Shown here piece by piece: positions 14,632 to 25,638 of a stretch of 64,000 nucleotides of DNA. Positions within the stretch are counted from its first letter, which is position 1, and each line of letters begins with the position of its first letter. This stretch comes from Devosia indica. Lineage in GTDB: Bacteria; Pseudomonadota; Alphaproteobacteria; Rhizobiales; Devosiaceae. Location of the stretch: NCBI RefSeq assembly GCF_003056405.1, contig NZ_PYVZ01000001.1, forward strand, positions 310,001 through 374,000. Reading direction: 5' to 3'. The notes under the pieces were generated by a model. The model did no database searches. It worked only from the letters and a program-made list of their open reading frames with translations, and was not told where the DNA came from. The translations under genes were made by a program, and so were the position numbers.

Positions 14632-17286
14632 CTAATTGCCGAAGATCAGATCCATCAGGGTGCGCTGGGAGCGCTCTTCCTGGTAGACCGGCTGCTGCTG
14701 CACCTGGCCAGGAGGCACGATCTGGCCCTGCGGCTGAGCAAGATCCTGCGGTTGCTGCGAGGTTGGCGCCGAAGGCACCCAGACCTGCTGGCCAGTGGCC
14801 GGATCAACAACAAGGGTCATGGGCAGGCCGGTTTCGGGATCAATCGGCGCCTGGCCAAAGCCATTGCTGTTCTGCTGCTGCAGGGGGAAGCCAGTCACCG
14901 GGTCGATGGCCTGGCCATTGGCGTCATATTGCACGATCTGGCCCTGATCGATGGGCAGGCCGGTATTGGGGTCGATCTGCTGGACCGGCAGGCCGGTGTT
15001 GGGATCAAACCCGCCGAGCCCGGTCGAAGCCGGGGCATTGGCCACCTGGCCGTCAACCGGCGCCAGTCCCTCAAGTGGTGCACCGGTGGCCGGGTCGATG
15101 GCAATCACCTGCCCGGTGGCCGGGTCCGTGGTGGTCTGCACCGGCTCGCCGGTGCCGCCATCGACATATTGCACCATGGGCTGGCCAGTGGCCGGATCAA
15201 TGGCAGGCATGCCGGTATTGGGATCGATCAATTGCTGGGCAATGAGCTGGCCGGCATAGGACCCGCCTGGAATGGGTGCCGGTGAGCGGCCCTCATGCGC
15301 CTTGGTCATGAAGTCAGACCAGATATTGGCCGGCACATTGCCACCCGAGAGCGTGGTCTGGGTGTCATTGTCATTGCCCAGCCAGACGCCGGTGACCATG
15401 GCCGATGTATAGCCAACGAACAGGGCGTCGCGCGCGTTCTGGCTGGTGCCGGTCTTGCCGCCAAAGTCCCAGCCGCCCAGGTTGGCGCCGCGGCCCGTAC
15501 CCACCTCGACGGCGGTCTTGAGCATGTCGTTCATCTCGGCCAGCACATTGGGATCGACCACACGGCCCGGACCGGCATCGGAGGCCTGGTAAAGCACATT
15601 GCCCTGGACGTCGGTGATCTGGGTGATGACATTGGGAATGACCCCCATGCCGCCATTGGCGAAGGGCGCGTAGGCACTGGTCAATTCGAGCAGGTTCACT
15701 TCCTGGGTGCCCAGCGCGATCGAAGGTACGGGCGTGAGGTTGGACGAAATGCCCATGCGCATGGCCACTTCGATCACCTTTTCGGGGGTGACATCGATGG
15801 CCAGGCGCGCGGCAATGGTGTTGAGCGAATAGGCCAGGCCCTGACGCAAGGTGACGGTGCCGGCATATTTGCCCGAGGCGTTGCGCGGGCTCCATCCATT
15901 GTAGTCGAACTGGGCGTCCTCGGCCAAAGTCTCGGGCGTATAGCCCTTTTCCATGGCCGCCATGTAGACGAAGGGCTTGAAGGTGGAGCCAGGCTGGCGC
16001 CGCGCCGTCACGGCGCGGTTATACTGGCTGGCCTGATAATCGACGCCACCGACCATGGCGCGCACGGTGCCATCGACATCCATGGCCACCAGGGCGGCCT
16101 GGGAGAAGCCGCGCTTCTCGCCTTCATTGGCCACGGCCTCCTTGACGATGAATTCGGCATCCTTCTGCATCTTGTAGTCGATGGTAGTCTGGACCACCAC
16201 GTCGCCCTCGATCTCGCCGATATAGGCGGTCATCAGGCTTTCGACCCAGTCGGCAACATAGGATTCCGAACCTGCCACCACGGTGCGGATGGTCTGGTTG
16301 GGGTCGATGCGGGCCGCATCGGCTTCGGCACTGGTGATGTAGCCTTCCCGGGCCATCAGGTTGAGAACGATCTGCTGGCGTTCCTTGGCCACCTCGGGAT
16401 TGGTCTTGGGATTATAGGCGGACGGCGCCGGCAGCAGTCCCACCAGCATTGCCGCCTGGCCCAGCGAGAGATTGCGCGCCGAAACGCCGAAATAGGTCTG
16501 GGCCGCCGCCTCGATGCCATAGGCGCCCTGCCCGAAATAGACCCGGTTCATATAGAGCTCGAGGATTTCTTCCTTGGTGAAGTTCTGCTCAAGCCAGATG
16601 GCCAGGATCGCCTCCTGCACCTTGCGGCCCAGGGTCTGGTCGGGGGTCAGGAACAGGTTCTTGGCCACCTGCTGGGTCAATGTGGAGGCGCCGCGGGTCA
16701 CACCGCGCGCTTCGATCATTTCAAGGCCGACCGAGAGCAGGCCGATCGGATCGACGCCAAAATGGCTCATGAAGCGCCTGTCTTCCGAGGCGATGAAGGC
16801 CGCGGGCACATATTGGGGCAGTTCGCGGAAGGTGATGGCCTCGCCGCCGGTCTGGCCGCGATTGGAGATCAGGCTCCCATCGGCTGCCAGGATACGGATA
16901 TTGGGCGGGCGCTCGGGAATGGCCCAGGTGTCGGACGAAGGGAGTTGGGCACCGTAATAGACAATCACGCCGATCACGGCGATGCCGCCCCACAGACAGG
17001 CGACAAAGCCCCACCAGAGCAGCCCCATCAGCAGGCCGCCGCCGCGTTTCTTCTTGCGGTTGCGGGCCGGTTCGGCCTTGCCCTTGCGCGGCTGCTTTTT
17101 CGGCGTCCTGGGGGGCTTGCCGCCACCGCCATTGCCACCGGGGCGGGTTTCATCGACGGAAAAAGCCATGGTCTGGCCCATGGACGGCTCGACACGCGCG
17201 CCCCCGGCTGCAGGACGCGCCTGCGTCTTGTTCTGGCGGCCCTTGGGGGCGCCAACGCGGTCATCGGCCGAAATGCGGAAATCCAT
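14632..17286 (-). CDS. mrcA: Penicillin-binding protein 1A (class A) with DPxTG repeat tail
   Basis: An 884-residue bifunctional peptidoglycan synthase. A basic cytoplasmic N-terminus (PRTPKKQPRKGK, RNRKKKR) precedes one membrane segment (about 84-112). The GT51 domain has catalytic E168 in ASEDRRFMSHFG plus RGASTLTQQ. The transpeptidase has STFK (nucleophile S434), SLN (487-489) and KTGTS (611-615). After about residue 685 the protein carries a low-complexity Gln/Pro-rich tail with nine DPxTG motifs (688-832), not part of the usual PBP1A fold. An in-frame ATG at codon 36 is possible, but DFRISADDR at the start looks native. Confidence 0.95.
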   Translation of the reverse strand: MDFRISADDRVGAPKGRQNKTQARPAAGGARVEPSMGQTMAFSVDETRPGGNGGGGKPPRTPKKQPRKGKAEPARNRKKKRGGGLLMGLLWWGFVACLWGGIAVIGVIVYYGAQLPSSDTWAIPERPPNIRILAADGSLISNRGQTGGEAITFRELPQYVPAAFIASEDRRFMSHFGVDPIGLLSVGLEMIEARGVTRGASTLTQQVAKNLFLTPDQTLGRKVQEAILAIWLEQNFTKEEILELYMNRVYFGQGAYGIEAAAQTYFGVSARNLSLGQAAMLVGLLPAPSAYNPKTNPEVAKERQQIVLNLMAREGYITSAEADAARIDPNQTIRTVVAGSESYVADWVESLMTAYIGEIEGDVVVQTTIDYKMQKDAEFIVKEAVANEGEKRGFSQAALVAMDVDGTVRAMVGGVDYQASQYNRAVTARRQPGSTFKPFVYMAAMEKGYTPETLAEDAQFDYNGWSPRNASGKYAGTVTLRQGLAYSLNTIAARLAIDVTPEKVIEVAMRMGISSNLTPVPSIALGTQEVNLLELTSAYAPFANGGMGVIPNVITQITDVQGNVLYQASDAGPGRVVDPNVLAEMNDMLKTAVEVGTGRGANLGGWDFGGKTGTSQNARDALFVGYTSAMVTGVWLGNDNDTQTTLSGGNVPANIWSDFMTKAHEGRSPAPIPGGSYAGQLIAQQLIDPNTGMPAIDPATGQPMVQYVDGGTGEPVQTTTDPATGQVIAIDPATGAPLEGLAPVDGQVANAPASTGLGGFDPNTGLPVQQIDPNTGLPIDQGQIVQYDANGQAIDPVTGFPLQQQNSNGFGQAPIDPETGLPMTLVVDPATGQQVWVPSAPTSQQPQDLAQPQGQIVPPGQVQQQPVYQEERSQRTLMDLIFGN
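14793..15225 (-). repeat. DPxTG coding repeats in the PBP1A tail
   Basis: Nine DPxTG motifs (x = N, A, V or E) at residues 688, 697, 721, 731, 761, 772, 795, 817 and 828, most followed by xP or QxV, spaced 9-30 residues. On the + strand this appears as recurrent CCGGTNNNGGGTC-type blocks. The repeats are imperfect at DNA level, so this is an old expansion. Confidence 0.9.
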
Positions 17287-17540
17287 CAGGCAAACCTAGT
17301 GAAGAAAAGGATCACGCTGCTTCTACCCTGTTCGTTCATCAAGGGAAACAAATGGTAAGCGGGAGGTTAAGATCGGTGGATTGTGACCGGCCATACGCTC
17401 TTTGCCGCCCAGCAGCACATGTGCACGCTTGTCCGCGCCAAATGTGGCCGGTTTATGGGCCATCGGCTCCCTCCCGCCCGAGTGTGGCCGTCGCGTCACA
17501 GCTCTTGCCAATGCCGCAATTGCCCGGCACGACAGCACCC

Positions 17541-18065
17541 ATGCGCCTGTTGACCGCCATTCTCGCCGGCCTCCTGTTGTCCCTCGCTGCCAGTCCGGCG
17601 CGGGCGGATGCCGTGCAGACCGCGTTCAATGATGCCATTGCCGCCTTCGAACAGGCGCAACCGCAGCTTGGGACGACGCGCTTCGGGGTGGACATTGCCG
17701 CCTATCGTGACGCGCTGACCCTGGGGCAGTTCACCTCATCGCATTGGGGCGGCAATCTGGCCGTTGCGCTGGAGACCGGCGCAAGCGGCTCGGGCTGTGC
17801 CCGCTTTGCCGCCTATGTCCCCTTGCCGCCACGGGACGGGGTGGTACCGCTGGTCGTTTGCCGGCAGTTTTCCGAGGAGGGCACGGCGGCCTTGCGGCGC
17901 CTGACCATCCTGCACGAAATGGTGCATGTGGTGGCCGGCGCGGATGAATGCCGCGCCATGGCCTTTGCTGCGGAGGTGGAGCGGCTGGCCACCGGACGCT
18001 TTACGCCGGTGGACCGCTATTGGCATTCCAATGGCTGCGCCGGATCGGCTTTCAGCCTGCCCTAG
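17541..18065 (+). CDS. Secreted protein with HExxH motif, putative zinc peptidase
   Basis: A 174-residue protein with a signal peptide (MRLLTAILAGLLLSLAASPARA, cleavage near residue 22). The mature domain contains H125-E-M-V-H129, a classic HExxH zinc motif, within LTILHEMVHVVAGADECRAMAF; glutamates about 16-18 residues after H129 could be the third ligand. Four Cys (86, 107, one in DECR, one in NGCAG) could form two disulfides in the periplasm. I do not recognise a family. The frame is open further upstream, but the signal peptide and codon use favour this ATG. It converges with the LLM gene, and their stops overlap. Confidence 0.65.
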   Translation: MRLLTAILAGLLLSLAASPARADAVQTAFNDAIAAFEQAQPQLGTTRFGVDIAAYRDALTLGQFTSSHWGGNLAVALETGASGSGCARFAAYVPLPPRDGVVPLVVCRQFSEEGTAALRRLTILHEMVHVVAGADECRAMAFAAEVERLATGRFTPVDRYWHSNGCAGSAFSLP

Positions 18066-19084
18066 CGCCAGCCCAGACCCGGCGCGACGTGCTTGAGAAT
18101 GCTTTCGATGACATGGGCGTTATAGTCGACACCAAGCTGATTAGGCACGGTCAGCAGCAGCGTATCGGCTTCAGCGATGGCCTGATCCTGCTTCAATTCC
18201 TCGATCAGCTTGTCCGGTTCGGCGGTGTAGCCCCGCCCGAACACCGCACGCTTTTCCGGCTCGATATAGCCGAACTGGTCTTCCTCGGGCCGGCCGCTGC
18301 CGAAATACATGCGGTCCTGGTCATTGACGAGGGCAAAGATCGAGCGGCTGACCGAGACGCGCGGTTCGCGGGTGTGGCCAGCCTCTTTCCAGGCCGCGCG
18401 ATAGGCGCGGATCTGTTCGGCCTGCTGGATGTGGAAGGGTTTTCCGCTCTCGTCGAATTTGAGCGTCGAGGACTGCAGGTTCATGCCCATCCTGGCGGCC
18501 CAGATGGCCGTTGCGTCGCTGGCCGCGCCCCACCAGATGCGCTCAAGAAGGCCCTCGGAATAGGGTTCGATCCGCAGCATGCCGGGCGGGTTGGGGAACA
18601 TGGGGCGCGGATTGGGCTGGGCGAAGCCCTGACCGGTCAGCGCTTTGAGGAAAATTTCCGCATTGAGCCGCGCCATGTCCGCGTCAGTCTGCCCGTCGAC
18701 CGGCTCATAGCCGAAATAGCGCCAGCCATCGATGACCTGTTCGGGCGAGCCACGCGAAATGCCCAATTGCAGGCGCCCCTCGGAAATCAGGTCCGCCGCC
18801 CCGGCATCCTCGGCCATGTAGAGCGGGTTTTCGTATCGCATGTCGATCACGGCTGTGCCGATCTCGATCTTTTCGGTTTTGGCGCCCACCGCCGCCAGCA
18901 GCGGAAAAGGCGAGGCGAGCTGGCGGGCAAAGTGATGCACGCGGAAATAGGCGCCATCGGCCCCCAGTTCCTCGGCCGCCACCGCCAGGTCGATCGATTG
19001 CAGCAGCGCATCGCCCGCCGTCCGGGTGCCCGAATTGGGCGAGGGGCTCCAATGACCAAAGGAGAGAAAGCCGATCTTTTTCAT
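18062..19084 (-). CDS. LLM-class (luciferase-like) flavin-dependent oxidoreductase
   Basis: A 340-residue protein with the bacterial luciferase-like TIM-barrel pattern: MKKIGFLSFGHW at the start, a variant of the common AVAAEELGADGAYFRVHHFA, FPLLAAVGAKTEKIEIGTAVIDMRYENP and RLQLGISRGSPEQVIDGWRYFGY. Such enzymes use FMNH2 from a partner reductase, or F420, to oxidise unknown small molecules. No reductase is adjacent. It is preceded at 19167-19189 by a small hairpin with perfect 7-bp arms. Confidence 0.88.
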   Translation of the reverse strand: MKKIGFLSFGHWSPSPNSGTRTAGDALLQSIDLAVAAEELGADGAYFRVHHFARQLASPFPLLAAVGAKTEKIEIGTAVIDMRYENPLYMAEDAGAADLISEGRLQLGISRGSPEQVIDGWRYFGYEPVDGQTDADMARLNAEIFLKALTGQGFAQPNPRPMFPNPPGMLRIEPYSEGLLERIWWGAASDATAIWAARMGMNLQSSTLKFDESGKPFHIQQAEQIRAYRAAWKEAGHTREPRVSVSRSIFALVNDQDRMYFGSGRPEEDQFGYIEPEKRAVFGRGYTAEPDKLIEELKQDQAIAEADTLLLTVPNQLGVDYNAHVIESILKHVAPGLGWR

Positions 19085-19201
19085 GGGAGCCTCGCGCAGG
19101 GAATGGTCCCGCTTAGCTAGGCTGTGAAGACCGTAGGCACAAGGTGGCCAGTGAGAACGGACTGATCCGTCAGGGTGAACAACTGACGGCGCGCAGAGCG
19201 A

Positions 19202-19912
19202 TCAGGTCTCAGGCAGACCCGTGCGATGAACGCGCTCGCTCAGGTTCTGGACGGTCCAGTACATGCATTTGAGAGCCCAGGCCTCGGCCTCAGGCATGTT
19301 GCGATCCCTCGCCCAGCGCGCGCGACCGGCCTGCCGGGTGGGGATATAGCCCGCCATATGCGCGACGGTGCAAGAGGGATGATCATAGCCCATGCAAAAC
19401 AGCTCCAGCCGCCGCAACTGTTCATCGGCCGAAAAGGCCGGGTCGCTGAGATCGAGCCAGGTCCAGGCACTATAGCTCACGTCCCAAAGCCTCGTGCCGG
19501 GCGCAACAGTGTCGAAGTCAATCATGCCGTAGGGGTTGGCGTTGCGAAACACCGTATTGGCCGGCGTCCAGTCGTTGTGGCAGAGCACTTCTGCGCCCGC
19601 CCTAACCACCGGAGTGAAATCCAAGGTCGCGTCATGATAGCGGCGCAGCAGGGCTGCAGCGGCAGTCAATTGGTCGTCGGAGAAGCCATCGGCATCGTGA
19701 TCGAGGTCGGTCGGCAGATAAGTCAGAATTTCGCGTCCAAGAGGGTCCAGCCCCAGAAACCTTGGCGCACCCTCAAATCCGTGTTTTTCCAGATGACGCA
19801 GCAATTGGTGGGCGACTGCTCGATCCCAGGCCATGGTGCGCCTAACGGTATCACCGATGCGGACAACCTTGTTAACCTGACCGCCCCGCAATTCGATCTC
19901 GTCGCCACTCAT
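19202..19912 (-). CDS. Aminoglycoside phosphotransferase-family kinase
   Basis: A 236-residue APH/choline-kinase-type protein. The catalytic loop reads LCHNDWTPANTVF (Asp base and Asn metal ligand), and the DFG-equivalent is MIDFDTVAPG. An RVGDTVRR-like ATP-lobe strand (VVRIGDTVRR) is near the start. The substrate is probably a small hydroxylated metabolite; nothing points to antibiotic resistance specifically. The ATG at 19912 has GGAGG eight bases upstream, which decides it over an open frame reaching 20011. It is a single gene upstream of the gyrB end. Confidence 0.85.
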   Translation of the reverse strand: MSGDEIELRGGQVNKVVRIGDTVRRTMAWDRAVAHQLLRHLEKHGFEGAPRFLGLDPLGREILTYLPTDLDHDADGFSDDQLTAAAALLRRYHDATLDFTPVVRAGAEVLCHNDWTPANTVFRNANPYGMIDFDTVAPGTRLWDVSYSAWTWLDLSDPAFSADEQLRRLELFCMGYDHPSCTVAHMAGYIPTRQAGRARWARDRNMPEAEAWALKCMYWTVQNLSERVHRTGLPET

Positions 19913-20008
19913 CGCCGAGCCCTCCAGCTTGGGGCGTTGCTCCCACTTGAGTGCTGCCCATAGGGCCCTCTGCCATCTGACCGGGTGCCGCCATTCGAGC
20001 ATAGCTCT

Positions 20009-20138
20009 CATGGCCTAGCCCGCCAAAATCTCCCCACTGGGGAGATTTTGCCTTCGGCACGTCCTGCCACTCAGGCTTAGCCTTCGTGGCCTGCTCGCCT
20101 AAAATCTCCCCACTGGGGAGATTTTGCCTTCGGCACGG
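20009..20138. repeat. Direct repeat of a 25-bp perfect palindrome, family B
   Basis: AAAATCTCCCCA, one base, TGGGGAGATTTT occurs at 20025-20049 and again at 20101-20125, 76 bases apart. The flanks are also shared (TGGCCT...CGCC before, GCCTTCGGCACG after), so each unit is about 55 bp. The hairpin ends in T-runs on both strands, so the right-hand copy can terminate gyrB (minus strand). A related, shorter hairpin with the same ACT loop and the same upstream string AGCTCTCATGGCC lies at 34366-34412. Confidence 0.85.
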
Positions 20139-20141
20139 CTC

Positions 20142-22604
<2,463 letters not shown>

Positions 22605-22667
22605 CTAGCCGAATGGGGCTGAAACCCCAAGGATATTGGCCGTTTGAGGCGTATTTGCGGGGGATTT

Positions 22668-23783
22668 TCAGCCCTTGCGCGCCAAGCGCCCTTCGCGCAC
22701 CCCGATCTGCTGCGCCCGCCCCTCGAGCGCCTCGAACAGCACCGGGTCGGTGCCGGTCAGGAAACACTGGGTCTCCAGCCCGTCCAGCGCCGCAAACAGG
22801 GCCCGGCGCCGGTCCGGATCGAGATGGGCGGCAATCTCGTCGAGCAGCAGAAACGGCACGATGCCGGTGCGCAACCGCACGAGCCGCGCATGGGCCAGGA
22901 TCAGCCCGATCAGCAGCGCCTTCTGCTCGCCGGTGGAGCCAAGCGCCGCGGGCATAGATTTTTGCGCATGGATGACGTCGAGATCGACGCGGTGTGGTCC
23001 TGATGTGGTGCGTCCGGCCGCCCGATCAAGGGGGCGCAGCGCATGCCAGCGCTGCGCCAGCACTGTTTCGAGTCCGGCCGAGGTCGCCGGCTCGACCAGG
23101 TCCTCGAATAAAGGGGTCAGCGAGAGCCGGGCCGCCGGGAAACTGGTGTCGTCCAGGCTCTGGGCAATCAGCGCCTGCAAATGGCTCAGACTATCGGTGC
23201 GGTTGAGGTGGATCGAGGCGCCAAGCTCGGCCATCTGCGCCTCGATGGCGCTGAGCCAGCGTGGATCGCCCTCCTCTTCCAGCAACTTGTTGCGTTGCCG
23301 CATGGCTTTCTCGAAGTCCGAGACGGTCGCGGAATGGTCCGGGATGAGCGTGGTCACCAACCGGTCGAGAAAGCGGCGGCGATCTCCCGCGGGGCCGGAG
23401 AACAGCCCATCCATGGCCGGGGTCAGCCAGAGCACGCGCAGATAGTCGCTCATCGCCTCGATGGAGCGGGCATTGGCGCCATTGATGCGCACCCGGCGCC
23501 CGCCATCGGGCAAGGCGCCCGTGCCGATATCGGCAGGCCCGGCATCGGTCTCGATGGTCGCGGCCACCGCCCAGGGCAGGTCGGAGCCCTGCGATTGCAG
23601 CGTGTCAAAACTGGCGCCGCGCAGGCCGCGTCCCGGCGAGAGCACGGAAATGGCTTCGAGCAGATTGGTCTTGCCCGAGCCATTGGGGCCGGTCAGCACC
23701 ACGTGGCGACCGTCGAGGTCGAGCGCGGCGGAGGCATAGTTACGGAATGCGGTCAGGCGCAGGCGGGAGATGTGGCGGATCAT
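22668..23783 (-). CDS. recF: DNA replication/repair protein RecF
   Basis: A 371-residue SMC-like ATPase. Walker A is GPNGSGKTNLLEAIS near residues 33-47, the signature region includes SPGRGLRG, and Walker B is PFLLLDEIAAHLD, with TGTDP near the end. The LGSTGEQKALLIGLILAHA ABC-type signature precedes Walker B. RecF loads RecA at gaps together with RecO and RecR. It is 75 bases upstream of gyrB and downstream of dnaN on the same strand; a family A repeat separates it from dnaN. Confidence 0.95.
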   Translation of the reverse strand: MIRHISRLRLTAFRNYASAALDLDGRHVVLTGPNGSGKTNLLEAISVLSPGRGLRGASFDTLQSQGSDLPWAVAATIETDAGPADIGTGALPDGGRRVRINGANARSIEAMSDYLRVLWLTPAMDGLFSGPAGDRRRFLDRLVTTLIPDHSATVSDFEKAMRQRNKLLEEEGDPRWLSAIEAQMAELGASIHLNRTDSLSHLQALIAQSLDDTSFPAARLSLTPLFEDLVEPATSAGLETVLAQRWHALRPLDRAAGRTTSGPHRVDLDVIHAQKSMPAALGSTGEQKALLIGLILAHARLVRLRTGIVPFLLLDEIAAHLDPDRRRALFAALDGLETQCFLTGTDPVLFEALEGRAQQIGVREGRLARKG

Positions 23784-23793
23784 GCTGCTACGT

Positions 23794-23926
23794 CCCCCTC
23801 ATCCGCCCTTCGGGCACCTTCTCCCACAAGGGGAGACGGGAGCCACGAGCAATTGGTGACCACCGGCTCACCCCTCTCCCCTTGTAGGAGAGGGTGGATC
23901 GGCTGCAGGCCGAGACGGGTGAGGGG
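23794..23926. repeat. Composite inverted-repeat element, family A copy 2
   Basis: The left unit CCCCTCATCCGCCCTTCGGG...CACAAGGGGAGACGGG faces a right unit CCCCTCTCCCCTTGTAGGAG...GACGGGTGAGGGG, with a variant 20-base insert in the right unit. It fills the gap between recF and dnaN (23784-23959). See copies at 7684 and 42602. Confidence 0.8.
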
Positions 23927-23959
23927 TATCGATGTCAAAGCAAGCGCGGAGTGCCCGCC

Positions 23960-25081
23960 TCACACCCGCATCGGCATCAGCACGTAGAGCGCGCTGGATT
24001 CGCCTTCTTCCTTCACCAGGGTGGGGGAATTGGCGTCGTTGAACAGGAACACGGCGCTCTCGGAGCGGATCTGCTGGATGATGTCGAGCAGATAGCGGGC
24101 GTTGAAGCCGATCTCGAAGCCGTCGGTATCGAAGTCCACCGCCACTTCCTCGCTGGCCGTGCCGTGATCGGGATTGGTGACGGACAGCTCGAGCAGGCCA
24201 TCCCTGGCCGAAAGCTTGACCGCCTTGCCGCCGCGATCCGAGGCAATGGTCGAAACGCGATCCACGGCAATGGCAAAACCGGATTTGTCGACCAGCATCT
24301 GCTTGTCGTTGTTCTTGGGCGTCACCCGGTCATAGTCGGGGAAGGTGCCTTCGATGAGCTTGGAGAGCAGCACCACGGGACCAACGGTAAAGCGGATCTT
24401 GGTGTCGGAAACCTCGACATGCACATCGCCATCGACGCCGTCGAGCAGCTTCTGGACTTCGCCTACGGTCTTTTTCGGCACGATGATGCCGCTCATGCCT
24501 TCGGCGCCGCTGGGGGCAGCCATCTCGGCGCGGGCCATGCGGTGCCCGTCGGTGGCCACGGCGCGGAACAGCGCACCGGCAGCGGAATTGTCCACGGCAT
24601 GGAAATAGATGCCGTTGAGATAATAGCGCGTCTCCTCATTGGAGATGGCGAACTGGGTGCGCTCGATCAGCTCGCGCAAGGAGGCTGCGGCGATGTCGAA
24701 TTCATGCGCAAAGGCGCCGGATTTGAGATCGGGGAAGCTGTCGGGCGACAGGCAGGCCAGGTTAAAGCGCGAGCGGCCGGAGGTGAGAACCATGTTCTCC
24801 CCGCCATCGGTTTCGAGCCGCACTTCGGCGCCATCGGAAAGCTTGCGGACAATCTCGTAAAGCGTATGGGCCGGCACGGTGGTGGTGCCCGGCGTCGAGA
24901 CCATGGCCGGCACGCTTTCGGTCACTTCGATATCAAGGTCGGTGGCGCGCAGTTCGACCCGATCGTCCGATGCCTTGAACAGCACATTGGCCAGGATCGG
25001 ATAGGTGTTGCGGCGCTCGACCACCCGATGCACATGGCTCAGCGACTTGAGCAGATGATTGCGTTCGAGCGTGACTTTCAT
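23960..25081 (-). CDS. dnaN: DNA polymerase III beta sliding clamp
   Basis: A 373-residue protein with the three repeated clamp domains. The start MKVTLERNHLLKSLSHVHRVV is the family N-terminus, so the ATG at 25081 is preferred over an in-frame ATG at 25102. Other markers are RNTYPILANVL, ATDGHRMARAEM, GTFPDYDRVTP and the C-terminal ALYVLMPMRV ending typical of beta clamps. It tethers Pol III and other repair proteins to DNA. Upstream is a small secreted-protein gene and then dnaA, all on the minus strand. Confidence 0.97.
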   Translation of the reverse strand: MKVTLERNHLLKSLSHVHRVVERRNTYPILANVLFKASDDRVELRATDLDIEVTESVPAMVSTPGTTTVPAHTLYEIVRKLSDGAEVRLETDGGENMVLTSGRSRFNLACLSPDSFPDLKSGAFAHEFDIAAASLRELIERTQFAISNEETRYYLNGIYFHAVDNSAAGALFRAVATDGHRMARAEMAAPSGAEGMSGIIVPKKTVGEVQKLLDGVDGDVHVEVSDTKIRFTVGPVVLLSKLIEGTFPDYDRVTPKNNDKQMLVDKSGFAIAVDRVSTIASDRGGKAVKLSARDGLLELSVTNPDHGTASEEVAVDFDTDGFEIGFNARYLLDIIQQIRSESAVFLFNDANSPTLVKEEGESSALYVLMPMRV

Positions 25082-25205
25082 GGAGTTCTTCTTCCCGGAC
25101 ATACGCGACAGCCAAACCCGGCGCGAGCCGGGGTTGGGACGTTTACAGTTTCATGGGAAATTGGCAAGGCCGAGGGGGCTTTTGGCCGCATCCTAGCTGT
25201 GGACT

Positions 25206-25601
25206 TCAGGAACTGAAATGCACGGTGATGTCGAACCGTTCACCCGGCCCCGCCCCCAGCCCGATCAGCCCTTCAAATGGCAGGCAGGTGGCAATGGCGG
25301 ACGCAATCGAGCGCATCAGTTCGGGATACTGCCCGGCGGTGCGCACGCTTTCGGGCACGATATAGGGATCCCCATCAAGCGTACCATCGCCCAGAAAGGC
25401 CAGGCGGATGGAAATGGAGCGATCCTCATAGCCCGCCGGCAGGGCCCAGCAGGCCAGAAGCTGGTCCTGGACCGAGGTGGCAATGGCCAGGTTCTGCGCG
25501 GCCCGGTCTTCCGGCGTCAGGACCGGCAGTTCATCCTGGGCCAGCGCGGAGGACAGGGCGAGAACGGATAGAGCAAACAGGCGGGCAAGGATTTGAACCA
25601 T
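25206..25601 (-). CDS. Secreted protein resembling the TolA/TonB C-terminal fold
   Basis: A 131-residue protein with a signal peptide (MVQILARLFALSVLALSSALA, cleavage before QDELP). The rest resembles the short periplasmic domain often annotated as cell-envelope integrity/TolA C-terminal: QDQLLACWALPAGYEDRSISIRLAFLGDGTLDGDPY, then MRSIASAIATCLPFEGL and a final strand. The two Cys (CWALP and ATCLPF) are family-typical. AAGGA lies just before the ATG at 25601. It is unexpectedly placed between dnaA and dnaN. Function is inferred only from the fold pattern. Confidence 0.65.
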   Translation of the reverse strand: MVQILARLFALSVLALSSALAQDELPVLTPEDRAAQNLAIATSVQDQLLACWALPAGYEDRSISIRLAFLGDGTLDGDPYIVPESVRTAGQYPELMRSIASAIATCLPFEGLIGLGAGPGERFDITVHFSS

Positions 25602-25638
25602 ATCCGATCCTTGCCCGGCCAATCCGGCGGGATAAAGG

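Noticed and set aside
15295..17358. A 687-codon + strand open frame opposite PBP1A
   Set aside because: It is antisense to a confident PBP1A gene and has no recognisable motif or ribosome binding site.
20009..20138. CRISPR array
   Set aside because: Only two repeat units, perfectly palindromic, with one spacer-like interval and no cas genes in the window.
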